Assembly: GCA_034766995.1 (NCBI GenBank)
Contig: CM068316.1
Location: 11,094,000-11,157,999 of the forward strand
DNA length: 64,000 nt
Reading direction: 5' to 3'
From: Acanthacorydalis orientalis
Taxonomy: Eukaryota; Arthropoda; Insecta; Megaloptera; Corydalidae
Shown piece by piece: positions 23,160 to 34,794 of the stretch. The notes below the pieces were generated by a model, which was not told where the DNA came from, ran no database searches, and worked only from the letters and a program-made list of their open reading frames with translations. Position 1 is the first letter of the stretch, and each line of letters starts with the position of its first letter. The translations under genes and the position numbers were made by a program.

Positions 23160-23740
23160 GCAGGCTATATCCGATAGACATTTAACCTCACACGAGTGTG
23201 GAAGTCGTAAAACGAGGTCGCCGCTTCGTCTACACCCGCGCAATGCATCTGTGTGTGTGTGTGTGTGTGTACGTTGAAGGAAACCGGGTGGTAAGAGAGA
23301 CTATCTGTGGGTCACATCAGGAGAACACACCGAACGTGCGCCGTGGTGTGGGTACGATCGTAGACGTTCAGGAATGAGGAAGAACAGGTGGCTCTGTTAG
23401 TAATATGTACTGCGGTGTATTGTATGTATGTAATGACCGGCCAGGTCATAAACGGAGAATCGAACGCGTGTAATTCCTACACGATCCTCATGCCTTTATT
23501 GCAAAGTTCTTCGCATAGAGGAGGAGGTCGCGGGCGTTGTACGAACGTGTGTGTATGTGTAAAATAGTACGTGTTTTCGGTTTTATGATAGGTTGTTTAG
23601 AAACGGTTGTCGCGGCAATCATCTGACGATGATAAGCCCACATCGCTGATGATTTCATTGATGAGCTCTTATATTTAAGTTGAAATTGGGTTTTGTTTAT
23701 GTGGATACGTGTCATTGTTGTATCGTTTATCATTTCGGAT
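23160..23740. other. CpG-rich patch 2, unrecognised; includes (GT)n at 23251-23270
   Basis: The most GC-rich segment of the window: ACGAGGTCGCCGCTTCGTC (23213), AACCGGGTGG, GAACGTGCGCCGTGGTG, GGTCGCGGGCGTTGTACG. A minus-strand frame at 23488-23733 (81 codons) shows no domain, signal peptide or membrane segment. It could be a first exon with promoter, a conserved element or a low-copy insertion. The sequence alone does not choose between these. Confidence 0.4.
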
Positions 23741-23804
23741 TATGTTTTAGGATGAATCCTCTCATACAGTAAAACATAAAATCTAAGCCTTTTATAAATC
23801 TATT

Positions 23805-23840
23805 ACATACATACATATACACATACATACATATACACAT

Positions 23841-23906
<66 letters not shown>

Positions 23907-23911
23907 ATGTA
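23805..23911. repeat. (TACA)n(TA)n(TGTA)n compound microsatellite
   Basis: TACATACATA-type units lead into a long TA run, then TGTATGTATG. Confidence 0.96.
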
Positions 23912-24160
23912 TTAATTTAACTATATTGAGAGTTTCATCTTTATAGTAAACTAGTATAATATTACAAAGGTTGAATTTCTAACAACATAACAGGAATATA
24001 TAAAATACTAATGGACGTCACTGATCTTTCATATAGCGCTTTATACTGAGATACGAGAAACTATATAATTTTATTAGAACTATTTATTAAAGTGTTTTTA
24101 CTTGTTTACTGTCGCGACAGATTACATAACTTCATGCTATTTTCAAATATTTTATGTGTT

Positions 24161-24173
24161 TATACATACACAG

Positions 24174-24246
<73 letters not shown>
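24161..24246. repeat. (TACA)n(CA)n(TA)n compound microsatellite
   Basis: The plus-strand frame 24102-24290 is mostly this array translated. Confidence 0.96.
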
Positions 24247-24247
<1 letters not shown>

Positions 24248-24397
24248 CCATGCATTATCAAAATTAAAATTAATTAAATTCTCTTCTTAAAAGTATTTTA
24301 TGATATTTACTTAACAAAGGTTTACATATTGAATTACAATTTATGAAGTATTAAATTAAGCTTATCTTAATTAATTCATATGATTATGTTTCATTTA

Positions 24398-24399
<2 letters not shown>

Positions 24400-24440
<41 letters not shown>
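24400..24440. repeat. (TA)n microsatellite
   Basis: Perfect run. Confidence 0.97.
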
Positions 24441-24444
<4 letters not shown>

Positions 24445-24854
24445 GAAAAAGAAAACCGACTTTATAGGAATGCTATAAAATATCCATTTTTAAAAATAAA
24501 TATTACTAAATTATGGAAATAGTTATTTACTAATTAAACAAACTGAACTGTAATATTTATGTTAAGAGATATCCCTGATTTTTATTTCATCCTTTGTAAA
24601 CATTAATTAAAATATTATGTACATAGTGAAATATATTTTTGTTTAACGTAAATTTGTGACGAAAATTATTATCAAGTTCTAGCCAGGACTATTTATTCCA
24701 GGTTTATAGTTTATTTTAGAGTGTTTATTAGTTAATAAATTTTATTTTTGTATTAGCGTTCCTTTAAAAAAATAATACCCAAGGTACTTATATATTTTGA
24801 AATATTCTTAAAACGAAGAGTTAAGACGAGATATTAATTGCTGACTGGCAAAAA

Positions 24855-24985
24855 CTGATTGGTTGAAATCACTCACATGTATGTAGCTCTTTTATGATGC
24901 ACAACGAAAGAGGTGTATATGATTATTTAAAATATTATATTCACTGAAGCTTTAGAGAAAAAAAATGTTTTGCGATTCTTTTCGT
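24855..24985 (+). mobile_element. Helitron-like element, copy E (internal fragment)
   Basis: Matches copy C in + orientation: ACTGATTGGTTGAAATCACT (about 24857), GCACAACGAAAGAGGTGTAT, and CACTGAAGCTTTAGAG (24944). It lacks the recognisable 3' GC-rich end. A TATA-like box at the usual place is weak. Confidence 0.65.
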
Positions 24986-25012
24986 TATTTTTATTTTATT
25001 TTTAAGTTATCA

Positions 25013-25049
25013 CTATATATATATATAGTATATATATATATACATATAA

Positions 25050-25081
<32 letters not shown>
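25013..25081. repeat. (TA)n array abutting the pogo relic
   Basis: Impure TA run ending exactly where the transposon terminal sequence begins. Confidence 0.95.
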
Positions 25082-25085
<4 letters not shown>

Positions 25086-25903
25086 GAACGTCGACTTTAG
25101 CGGGTTTAACTTTCGCAGACTTGATTATTCATGAGTGTGTTATCAATAGTTAAATGAGAATTTTTTGGAGTTTTACATCCTACTGCGAAAAATCAAAGGC
25201 GACGCGCATAAACTAGAAAATGTAAAGAAAACTTAAAAAGTATGTGATGTATTTCGTATCTCGCTTCTCGCAACTTTTTGGGTCTTTAAATCGTAATAAA
25301 TAAATTGTAATCATGGATCCAAAGTGTAGTACTTATATTGTTTCTGAAAGTATTCCCAAAAAGTAAAATAAACTGAAGATTCTCCTAGAAAAGGTCGAAT
25401 CATTAGTAATGCTTCTTACAACAAAGTCAGCAACTGCGGTTGCTCATCATTACAACATTAACGAGTCGACCATAAGGTATATCAAAAAAAAAAGCAAAAA
25501 CATCGTGAATTCATTACAGTAGCTACACAGTGGGGATGAAGACTTTATATCAAGTGCAAGATCCAGATATCTCTCGTGTAGAAAGTGCTACTTCAATGTG
25601 AGTGCAATATTTTCTATACAAAAGGCATTCGTTTTGATTCCTATAGATTCAAATACGATAATAGGAAAGGCAAAGTGTCTATATGTTTCTATGAAGGAAA
25701 GCAAAGGCTGGTTTCATAATTTTGGGAAAGGGTTTAACTTACGTAATGTGAAAATTACAGGTGAACAAACCTCTGCCGACCAACAGATAGCTAGTGAGTT
25801 TCTTGACATCTTAACTTAACTTATTAATGGGAAAGGATATTCACGGTTTTTGCACTTTCACGCGGGTCATGGATTGCTAGCTCCCGGATTGTGGTGGGTC
25901 AAC

Positions 25904-25905
<2 letters not shown>
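25081..25905 (+). mobile_element. pogo/Tigger-type DNA transposon relic, catalytic core deleted
   Basis: The left end reads TAGTCGAACGTCGACTTTAG; the right end, reverse-complemented, begins CAGTTGACCCACCAC, and the pair resembles pogo/Tigger ends. TA arrays flank both sides (25013-25081 and, after a short GT run, 25917-25940), consistent with insertion at TA inside an array. The element keeps the N-terminal DNA-binding region of its transposase and then jumps to the right end, so the DDE nuclease domain is missing. Confidence 0.82.
25313..25819 (+). pseudogene. pogo/Tigger transposase, DNA-binding half only
   Basis: Starts MDPKCST at the ATG at 25313. With frameshifts and stops it reads KILLEKV, LLTTKSATAVAHHYNINEST, then IRYIKKKSKNI, a psq-type helix-turn-helix near residues 20-65. 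The open frame 25598-25819 continues with KAKCLYVSMKESKGWFHNFG, KGFNLRNVKITGEQTSADQQ and IASEFLDIL. This is the second, CENP-B-type helix-turn-helix, whose hallmark is a W-F-x-x-F-x-x-x-x-x-L/F pattern. In the family these two domains bind the element ends and are followed by a DDE nuclease of about 200-300 residues, which is absent here. Relics of this group have given rise to host proteins elsewhere, but nothing here indicates a functional gene. Confidence 0.85.

Positions 25906-25940
<35 letters not shown>
25906..25940. repeat. (GT)n(TA)n array, right flank of the pogo relic
   Basis: TGTGTGTGTG passes into TATATATA directly after the transposon end. Confidence 0.95.
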
Positions 25941-25944
<4 letters not shown>

Positions 25945-26274
25945 TTTTTCATAGTCATCGCAGTCCAATGTCGTGTTATAGCTTGATGGGGCCCAGTCAA
26001 ATTTGAATAAGGAGGTCCCATGTAAAGTATTGTGCTACAGTAATGAGTTTATAAAAGATTAGTTTGTGATCCCATATTGGTGAGCCCCTAAGGCAAATGT
26101 CAATAGGATAACACGCCACTGGCGCAGTTATTGATAGATCATAAGGATTTTTAACCAATAATTAGTGAAATATTACTTATAATTTAATAAAAGTTTTGTG
26201 TGCAATTTTTATTAACATTGTGCATATTTCTTTTATAAGATTTTCTTGCACAAAACTTAATATGGAATGATTAT

Positions 26275-26276
<2 letters not shown>
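25941..26276. other. Less AT-rich segment with GGGGCCC and GAGCCCCTAAGG words
   Basis: 25985-26125 contains GATGGGGCCCAGTC, GGAGGTCCCATG, GAGCCCCTAAGGCAAATGTC and CACGCCACTGGCG. It has the look of a short piece of an old interspersed element, but I cannot name one and see no second copy. Confidence 0.3.

Positions 26277-26335
<59 letters not shown>
26277..26335. repeat. (TA)n microsatellite
   Basis: Perfect run. The minus-strand frame 26177-26359 is its translation. Confidence 0.97.
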
Positions 26336-26337
<2 letters not shown>

Positions 26338-28204
26338 CGCAAATCTGAAAAGATTTCACTTTATGTTATCATCTACTATTAAGTATATTACAAATGCGCT
26401 TATTTAAAGGAATACCGCAACATCATATTAGAATTTCTTAGTAGAATATAAGTTTGAGAATCTCATCAAACTAATCCATTTTACGAGAAGTTAATCTTAT
26501 TAAATAATATAATACACATTGTGTAATGCAACGTAGAGAATCATATTATTCGCATAAAACTTATTTACTAAGAGTACATGTCGACGATACACCGTTGAAA
26601 TTGTACATAACAATCATCAACGTGGGACTAGTAATTTTTAATGATAAGTAGTCGAGATTTTCCTCGTAGTGTAATATATTTTTACACTTGTATTAATTAA
26701 ACAACACGGTTTTTATGCCTGTTCTGCGCTGTTTATTACTTATAAAATGAATGTATAATTATAAACTTGCCAGTATCCAATGATAATGGAAAAGGTTTTC
26801 ATTTGATGCAGATGCGCCATATTGTACGCTTTTATTGTCTTATTTATTATTCGAAATGTTTGTAGTTAACAATTCGTTATAAATTCTCAATTTGCTATTT
26901 TTTTATTTTATAAAATTCTTTTGTAGTCGTTCGTTAATTAATTCTCTAATTTTCTACCGTCATAAACATAACTTCCTTTCAACATTTCATTTTATTATTA
27001 ACGTTAATTAAAATAAATCTCATATAAAGAATACATATGTTAATTAACGAATATTTACTTATTTTACTTATTTAATTTACATATTAAATACTGAAAAATC
27101 AACTTTCTATATTACATTTTAACAGGAAGTCCAAGTCAGATTTTTAATTTCATTACAAAGACTTCAGTTGAATACGAATTTATATTTTTTATACAAATTA
27201 TAATAATTAAAATTATAACTCATGATATTATGATATTGAACAATGAAATTCAGTAATTTATTTGAGATCTATCAGGGAAACTCTATACAAAAAATAAATA
27301 ATGTGAAAATCGGTGGTAAAGGTTGGCTAAGCAAAAAAGAAATGTTCACAGAAAGTGCATATATTTTGGAGTAAAAGAGCATAAAAAATAGAGAGTAGAA
27401 GAAAAGAAGGAAAATGAAGAATTGGAGAAGCAGAAGATAAGTTTCCTGATTTATATAAATATTGAATGAAAATTGTGAAGCCCTAGAATAGTTGTCTGTG
27501 TTTAAAAAAAAACGAGGCACTACAAGAAGGAAAAAAGATAAGAAATTAAAAATACATTTTATTTGAAAATAGATTCCTAAATTTAATTGTTTTGTTAAGA
27601 TTGATCAACAAATATTCTACCAAAGATTACAATTCATAATTAAAAATACTTACAGTAAAATTTTATCATCAAATAATTATTATTGAATGATAATATATTA
27701 TTAATTGATATACAATTGATGTCATGGCTTGAAAACACTGACCAGTAATTAAAAATATATTTCTAAAAGATGTTAGTTAATGCAAAAATATATTAACTGA
27801 AGGTAAGTAAATTTGAAAAATAAATATATTGATTTCGTTTCATTTAAACAGAACTGAACATTCTATTCAGTCATTTGATATGTGTGATTAAAATACTGTC
27901 AACTGAACGATTCAAGTTTAAATTGAATGATTTTGTTAACAAAAAAATATCGATAAGAAAAAAATTCTAAGAAGTATGGAAATGGTATGGAATTATCATT
28001 TCATTCTAAGAAAGCATTAGAATACAAAAAAATATTCTTTGGAAACGAAAAAAAAAATTGCTATTCGATAATAAGATTTTAAATGCAAACGACACGATCA
28101 ATCAAAAAATGTATTGTGAATGATTCTAGCTATTAAATCACGCAAGTATTGAAAGAAACTATGAATTGAAAAATATAAAAAAGGTATTAAATAATATAAA
28201 AACC
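26336..28204. other. AT-rich stretch; purine-rich tract near 27370-27445
   Basis: The + strand at 27370-27445 is almost all A and G (AGAGAGTAGAAGAAAAGAAG). No gene or repeat family recognised otherwise. Confidence 0.45.
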
Positions 28205-28375
28205 ACGATATAGTTTTGGTATTATGGCTAAATTCACTTTTACAAATGTTCTTTTTACATGCTTGATAAACCACACTTTTTTTGATCAATAACATAGATT
28301 ATTGAATATTTTTTTAGAAAAAAATATTTGGTGATTTTTGGAGTGAATAAAAAAATTATTTGTAAAATGTAACAA
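28205..28375. repeat. RepA compact fold-back copy (- arm 28205-28290, + arm 28290-28375)
   Basis: Begins GATATAGTTTTGGTATTATG (28208), close to the best family terminus, passes TAAATTCACTTTTACAAATG and GATAAACCAC, turns at TTTTTGATCAATAA (28279), and runs back through TGGAGTGAATAAAAAAATTA. The central unique block is missing, so the two arms almost touch. Confidence 0.65.
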
Positions 28376-29733
28376 TTTATTAAAAAAAATAAAATGATTA
28401 CCTAAAATACATTTTAAAAATATGAAATTAATATTTATCTTTTTTCCTGCAGAACTGTATTGAAATTTATGAAATTAATATCATATTTAAAATCTACTGA
28501 ATGTATTAAATGAAAAATAATTCAATAAAATAAATAAATAAATAGACTGTTGTGTTAACTTTACGAAATCAATATCAAAAAGGGTTAATCGTAGCAGTGA
28601 AAAAATAGAAAGAAAAACTCATTACCAGTACTAATACATACAGTAGTCATATACTATCATTTATTATAAAAAAAATTTAATGTGAAAAAATACAGTTGTT
28701 CATATACAAATCTACACCCTATTAAAATAAAAGCTGTTTTTTTTTATAAGCGAGTCCATTAAAAATACAATTAGTCATAAATTTAAATTCATCAACCGAA
28801 AAAAAAACGGTCTCCTGTTTATTTACCACGAAAACGTACTGTTTATTTAAATAAATTGAACAAATAACGAACAAAATCACAAATAGATATTTCATGTACA
28901 CAAAATAGCCCCAGAGGTGATATTAACACATTTATTCCGCAGCCGGATTCATGTATTTACATTTTCCTCTATCCATAACGGACTTAAGATAAACATATTT
29001 TGTTTCAAACATTGTTTATGTTTCTCTTACCCAAATTGAATTTTCTGATCACGTCCACACGAAAAGATACACTCAAAACAAAAAAAAAACCTTTTTAGAA
29101 TGGCCTAGTATCGTATGAAAAACAATTGAATTCAATGTGGGATCCGTCACGGTCGTATAAAAAGCACAGAAAAAAATCGTAACGTGAAACTTCATTTCAG
29201 TGCACAGTCTTCGATGTTATTTGGCAATTAAAGAAAATTATTCACTTGTATATGAAAGCACGTAGTTCGTATAAAAAATAACAATTTTATTTGTTCTTTA
29301 GCTATGGTGAAAGCTCTCTGGTGGATCTTTATAGTTATTAAAATTACTTGTAATCTTTTTTAATACTGCAGTGCTCACGCACAGCATTTTTAAAAACGTC
29401 ATTATTTGCATGAAATACAATAATAACCAAGAAGATTTAATATAAAAAATAAATAAATAGCGAAATTATTAAATGAATTGTAGTTAAGAACACTATTTAA
29501 TGCAGTATTTTTACTAATTTAAAATAAATTTATACTCATTTTCACAACTAAATGAAATGAAAATGACATGCTCATCCTATTATCAATCTTTTGTGAAAGA
29601 TAATTACTGAAAGATATTTACTTGCGTAACAACAACTTAGAATGCCACTAATAAAAAATGAATGGCATAAAAACAAACAACTAAAAGTAACTGTTACTAC
29701 TTTTTTCATTATCCTTCTATAAATAAAAATGTG
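28376..29733. other. AT-rich stretch without recognised features
   Basis: 28900-29270 is slightly less AT-rich (GTGGGATCCGTCACGGTCG near 29137) but shows no frame or repeat I recognise. Confidence 0.45.
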
Positions 29734-30142
29734 TCCCTGACTCATGATTTTTCCACCGTGATTTTTATTCGTGTTCTGATTAGCTGATGGAGATTCGTGT
29801 GGTCTCTGTTCTGATTGATTGACATCGATCTTATGTATTTAGCTCTCTCACGGTGTACAACGAAAGAGAGGTGTATACGATTTCGGTATAAAACAGATAA
29901 AAAATTTATTCAAAATATTATATTCGCTGACGCTTTAGAATAAAAAAATTGTTACACATTTTAACTTTGCATTTCGTTATTAGTTTTTATAAACTTTTTC
30001 AATAAAAAATGTACGACTTTCATTTTACGCAGATTATTTGTATTTATAATTTGTTAACTTCTATTATTTGTTAGGAGAGGGGGAGTAAGCGATTACGATC
30101 TGGGAACGGCAAGCACAGAAAGCAGTTGCCGGAGTCCCGTAG
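29734..30142 (+). mobile_element. Helitron-like element, copy C
   Basis: Plus-strand copy of the family. It holds CTGATTGATTGACATCG (29811), TATAAAA (29887-29893), CTGACGCTTTAGAAT (29927, 40 nt from the TATA word), AATAAAA (30001), ACGCAGATTATTTGT, TTGTTAGGAGAGGGGGAG, and a GC-rich 3' end closing in GAGTCCCGTAG|T. The terminus differs by one base from CTAG|T. The 5' start at TC 29734 is a guess. Confidence 0.68.
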
Positions 30143-30304
30143 TATTAATAATTTTTAATTTGTATTGTAGTCAAATAACAATAGTTTATTAAGTAGATGT
30201 TCATAAATTTCTTACATTTTTTACAAAAATGTGTTTGCTGTTATTTTATTTTATAAAAATATTTGATTTTATTATGAACTTTCATTTTACTATAACAAGT
30301 TAAT

Positions 30305-30545
30305 TATTTTTCCGCGACAAAGACAATAATTTTTTTCTAGTTAAAAAAATATCTCAAAATAATATTAATCATTTTAGATTCTTGCTTATGGACATTTTAA
30401 TGACGCTTTCATTATCTCTAAAACACCAATGTACAAAAAATCTCAGATTTTGTTTGCGGACTGAGGGATTAAAAATAATTCATTTGTGAAAGAGAATTTA
30501 GCCACAATATCAAAACTGAATTGTAATAAATTTGTTCATTTAATG
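30305..30545. repeat. RepA fold-back copy (- arm 30305-30455, + arm 30455-30545)
   Basis: The left arm contains TCTTGCTTATGGACATTTTA (30382), ATGACGCTTTCATTATCTCT and ATGTACAAAAAATCTCAGAT. The right arm contains CGGACTGAGGGATTAAAAAT, TTCATTTGTGAAAGAGAATT and AGCCACAATATCAAAACTGA. Confidence 0.7.
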
Positions 30546-30659
30546 AATAGAATTGTTTTAATAACCATTTTTGAATTAAAAAAAATCATAAACGAAATAA
30601 AATCTTATCTTCTTCTTATATCAATTAAAAAACGATTTCATATCTCGATTTTTTAAGAA

Positions 30660-31091
30660 CCAAAGGGCTATGCACCTGTTCGCTGCGCCTACCCACACCC
30701 AGGGAGACTTTTCCCCCCTCTCGTTGACTTTAGATTTCCACTAACAAACATTGGAAACTAACAAATTATACAAACAAATAATCTGAGTAAAATGTAAGTC
30801 GTAAAATCTTTATTAGAAAAGTTTATAAAAATTGACTAGCAAATACAAGGTTAAAATGTGTAAGAATTTTTTATTCTAAAGCTTCATTGAATACAATATT
30901 TTGAATAAATTAATTATCAGTTTTATACTGAAATCGTATACCCTCTTACATTTTACACTCTGAAAGAGCTACATACATGTTACTGATGTCAACCAATCAG
31001 AATAGAGACCAGGCGATGTCTATCAGCCAATCAAAACATGAATAAAATATTCAAAAAATGTGCACAGAATCCATTTTTAATTATAGAGAGA
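30660..31091 (-). mobile_element. Helitron-like element, copy D
   Basis: Minus-strand copy of 432 bp, the same length as copy A within 2 bp. It starts TCTCTCTATAATTAAAAATG at 31091 and ends in GC-rich sequence with CATAGCCCTTTGG|TT at 30660. Two CCAAT words (30993-30997, 31027-31031) and a TATAAAA word (30921-30927), read on the minus strand, lie in the same order as in A. The conserved GAAGCTTTAGAAT lies about 42 nt downstream of TATA and AATAAA is at 30809-30814. No coding region. Confidence 0.7.
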
Positions 31092-31429
31092 AATCTATAA
31101 GACTAATTAGTTTATAACATAAAGCATGTAATCGATATCATTTCAATTACTAATAATAAACTCACCGACTTTGTTACAAAACAATAAGAACAACGATTTA
31201 ACTCTTTTGATACATTTGAATTTTTGTAAAAATACTCTTTGATGATGTTAAGGAATAACATTGTACGTCAAATAGTTAAAAATTAAACTTTTTCTTGATA
31301 ACAAAACGATGAAAATGAACTGTTATATTGAATTATCCATTAAGAATAATGCTCTTCATGTAGTTTTATTATTTACCTCTTTGTTAATTATAACAGAAAC
31401 TAGACTTGAGAATAAGAGGATTATTAACC
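31092..31429. other. AT-rich stretch without recognised features
   Basis: Nothing recognised. Confidence 0.5.
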
Positions 31430-31805
31430 GATAAAGTTAGAAGTAGGTTTCTACGTTCGTTTTATAAGCGGTGATCTACTGATAAAAGCATACGGATACT
31501 AGTAAGTTTCAACATATCGGTTCTACAGCTAATACAGATCATAAAGAGGTACTAAATTCATAAATTATTCATAAATCTGTAGACTCAATTTGAAAATCTA
31601 ACATTTAGTTTCATAGAAATTAAATATTCTGCAATTCATTTGGTATACAAGTCGACTTTAAAGAAAAAAAATATTATTTAGAAATCTTCTGCAATTTATT
31701 TGAAGAAGGCGCCGAATACATCAACCGATATATATATATATATATATATACATTCAAAATACATTTTACTATATAAAAAAATCTATTTGAGACTGTCACC
31801 GTACT
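31430..31805 (+). repeat. RepD, copy 1
   Basis: Shares ordered blocks with 34795-35165: AGGTTTCTACGTTCGTTTTA (31445), ACTAGTAAGTTTCAACATAT, CATAAAGAGGTACTAAATTC, TTATTTGAAGAAGGCGCCGA, CAAAATACATTTTACTATA. A (TA)n at 31728-31750 has expanded inside it. Confidence 0.75.
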
Positions 31806-32317
31806 GTTTTAATTTTTGACATTATATGACTTCTTTAAATAAAATAGACAGTAAAATTAAACACATCTGGCAGAAGTATCTTTATTTGCATTGCGTACTT
31901 TGGGGTTTTCCAAGATATATTTGAAATTGTATCCATTTCATTTGCGGCAAAAAGATATATGTGCTATAAATAGTTAGTATTTAAATTTTAATGTTTGAAA
32001 GAAATTATTTTTTTATATTGTGTTGAGATACTTTAAAAAACAAAAATATTAAAAAAAGCCATTACAGTATTTTTCAACACTTACATCCGCATAAAAGTAG
32101 AACATTACATGTACCGTATACATAAAATATAACACCAAGTTATATAGAATAAAATCGTTATAAATATGTTTTATTACTAAAATTTTCTCATAAAGTTAGC
32201 ATTTAAAACTATCTGAAATTGATTTATTAACATTACAATTTATAAGAAAAATAACATTGGTGTTCTTCAAATAACTTATTCTTAAATATTTTATTTAGTA
32301 ATACATTTATCAAAATA
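31806..32317. other. AT-rich stretch without recognised features
   Basis: Nothing recognised. Confidence 0.5.
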
Positions 32318-32864
32318 TTACGTGTGCAAATTAATTCGGTACACTTTTATAGAAAATAAATGTTTACGAAAAAATGGAATACATTTCAATACTAAAAATA
32401 TCTTCCAATATTTTGTATAACTTTGCTAAATCTCTGGAATAACAGACGAATCCCTTGTCAAACAAATATGGCGGCTTTAAATCAATGAAATCGTAATGGA
32501 TTTTATAACATCTTCCCCTGTTTAACCATTTTTTGTATGTTTACTGTGCCACAATACCTTCCCCCAAATCTAACCAAATCATTCTTGCGACTTGGAGGAC
32601 ATTTTTTCTATTGAAATGTGAAAAGTATACAATGCCTAATATGCTGCTTTTAGGACGCTATCGTATTCTCTACTGTTTTGTGAGGTTATCTCAACTGCTT
32701 GTCTTAGATATATACTGTCTTCAAATGTTAAGGTTGGGAATTAAAAATTATAAAACGATGAGAAAATATTTTAATTTAAAATATTAAATAGAAAATATTA
32801 AATAATTTAAAATAGAGTTATGATTCATTCATTTTAATGGAACCAAATTAATTTGCACCCCTAA
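32318..32864. mobile_element. RepC MITE, copy 2
   Basis: 547 bp. The left end reads TTACGTGTGCAAATTAATTC; the right end, reverse-complemented, reads TTAGGGGTGCAAATTAATTT. Left TA flank at 32316-32317; the right flank has decayed. The interior follows copy 1 block by block, with TTTTGTGAGGTTATCTCAAC at 32677. The open frame at 32533-32787 lies wholly inside this element and is not evidence for a gene. Confidence 0.78.
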
Positions 32865-32944
32865 CAGTTCACATGTTTTATCTCATTTTAATTTTTTTTT
32901 ATATAATCGAATATATATTTCTGATATCATTGTTATTGCTGTTG

Positions 32945-33048
32945 ATAAAACTGACACTTTAAATCCTAAACCGACGAAAAAATATTTCAATTGAAAACAG
33001 AGTTATAATTGATTCAATTTAAAAACACAGAATTAACTTTCACACTTA
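32945..33048. mobile_element. RepC MITE, right-end fragment
   Basis: CCGACGAAAAAATATTTCAA, ACAGAGTTATAATTGATTCA and the terminal ACTTTCACACTTAA followed by TA match the last 100 bp of copy 1. Confidence 0.7.
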
Positions 33049-34454
33049 ATATACTAAAAAATTATTATCTATTTTACAACTAAAGTCGATAAAATAAAAG
33101 TACTGATAATTGTAGCTTTGATTAAGGACTATTAAACATTTGTTTCTTTTCTCTACTTGATCCATCTTGTTCGAATGGATATTTTTGAAATTCCAAATCA
33201 ATATTTTCACGACAACTCAATTCCTATTTAAATAACTCAGCCCAGACTTTATTTTTTCTTACAATATTTTGACAGATATATTTTCATTGTTTTTGTCCCA
33301 AAATAATAAAAAAATATGATTTAGTATGCTACATTGTGAACGCTAATATGTAAAATAAATTTCTAGATATAATACAAACTATTTTCTATTTGAAAAAAAT
33401 ATTTTTTTAAGAGAAATACATGAGGTATCATTAATACTTCATTTGGAGCAAGCATAAGTATTGTTAATTAGTGAGAAGTAGACTGAAAAAAGATGAATAT
33501 ACCAGACGCTAGTATTCTTCATAGATATTGCGTTGTCACTATTCATAATGGGAGTAAATATTAAATTGCATTTTTTTTTATTATTTTACAGTAAAGTCAC
33601 CTTTAATATTTATCAGTTATAAATATTAAGAGAGACTGCATTAAAAATAATACAAGTTTTCTGATTTAACACTTAAAATTCCATCAATCAACCATCCTCA
33701 AAGAATATACTAAGGAAACTGTATTAAAAAATAACAAAGATTTTGTGATTATGTTCAGGTAATAAATTACCTGATATTATATATTTTTTAAAATTTTTTC
33801 GCTTGACTGATAAACTTTTTTTTATTTTGATCTCAAACACAAATTTGCATACATAGTACTTTATCGCTTCGTTAAATAAAAAAATATTTTACAGATAAGA
33901 CCGAAATTAAAAATTGTATATTATACTGAATCTAAGACCATAAAAAAAATAAAATATATTTTTGTACAACATATCATGATTCAAGTATAATTTGAAAACA
34001 AATCAAAGTTCAAATATGAATTTTTTAAAAAAATACATTGAAAATAAAAAGAATTCAAAAAATATTTTTATAAAATTTCAAGCATAAAAGAAATTCCGAA
34101 CAGACAACTGGATTTTATAGACGTTGTAAACGTGAAAAATTTTCACCATGAATATGATTTGTCTATGTCAACGGATCTGTTTGCTTAACGACTTAATTTT
34201 ATTGAGTATAAAATAACATTGTATAATAACTGATGATTTATGGCATATTTTATTATTCTGTAAACATGTGTTTATATATATATATATATATACATATATA
34301 CACATATGTTGACTATAAAATAGTAGAATTTAGTATAAAATTATTTAGACAAAGTAAATTGCACATTAAGTTACTTATTACACAATAAAATTTAATCCAA
34401 TAAACAATTTTAATCAATTTAACGTTCTAACAGTGATATTAGCATAATGGCTAT
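33049..34454. other. AT-rich stretch; small (TA)n/TACA run at 34272-34306
   Basis: No gene or repeat family recognised. Confidence 0.5.
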
Positions 34455-34680
34455 ATGTATAAGCAATAATCAAAAATGATCAATAATCAGTTAATAAATA
34501 TTTTTCTTAAGAAATATTTTTCTGGTTTGTGAAATGAATGAAAAATATGTTTATTTGTGAAAGTGAATTAAGCCAGTGTTATTACCTGTGATATTCTGAT
34601 CAACATGATTTAGAATTTATTCACTGTGAATTTTTTTCAGATTTGTGGAATAAATGAAAAATGCATCTGTAAAAGGCATA
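34455..34680 (+). repeat. RepA + arm (34455-34590) and a second partial + arm (34620-34680)
   Basis: AATCAAAAATGATCAATAAT (34469), GTTTGTGAAATGAATGAAAA and TTTGTGAAAGTGAATTAAGC are the family core in order. AGATTTGTGGAATAAATGAA at 34640 begins again in the same orientation. Confidence 0.75.
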
Positions 34681-34794
34681 AAAATATTAATTTTTATAAA
34701 AACAAAAAGCATTCTTATACATTTTAAGTATATTAAACTACAAGAATAATAAATTTAAAATGTTCCAAAAATAAAAAACATTAAAGTATGAAAA

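Noticed and set aside
25985..26125. Possible non-LTR or SINE fragment (GGGGCCC, GAGCCCCTAAGG)
   Set aside because: No RNA polymerase III boxes, poly(A) tail or second copy in the window; left as unidentified.
29734..30142. Reading the Helitron-like elements as solo LTRs (CCAAT, TATA, AATAAA in order)
   Set aside because: Ends are not TG...CA, no target-site duplication was seen, and the two body types share only a 3' hairpin end, which fits Helitrons better. The promoter-like order is kept as a separate observation.
32533..32787. 84-codon + frame
   Set aside because: Lies wholly inside RepC MITE copy 2, and the corresponding region of copy 1 does not keep the frame.
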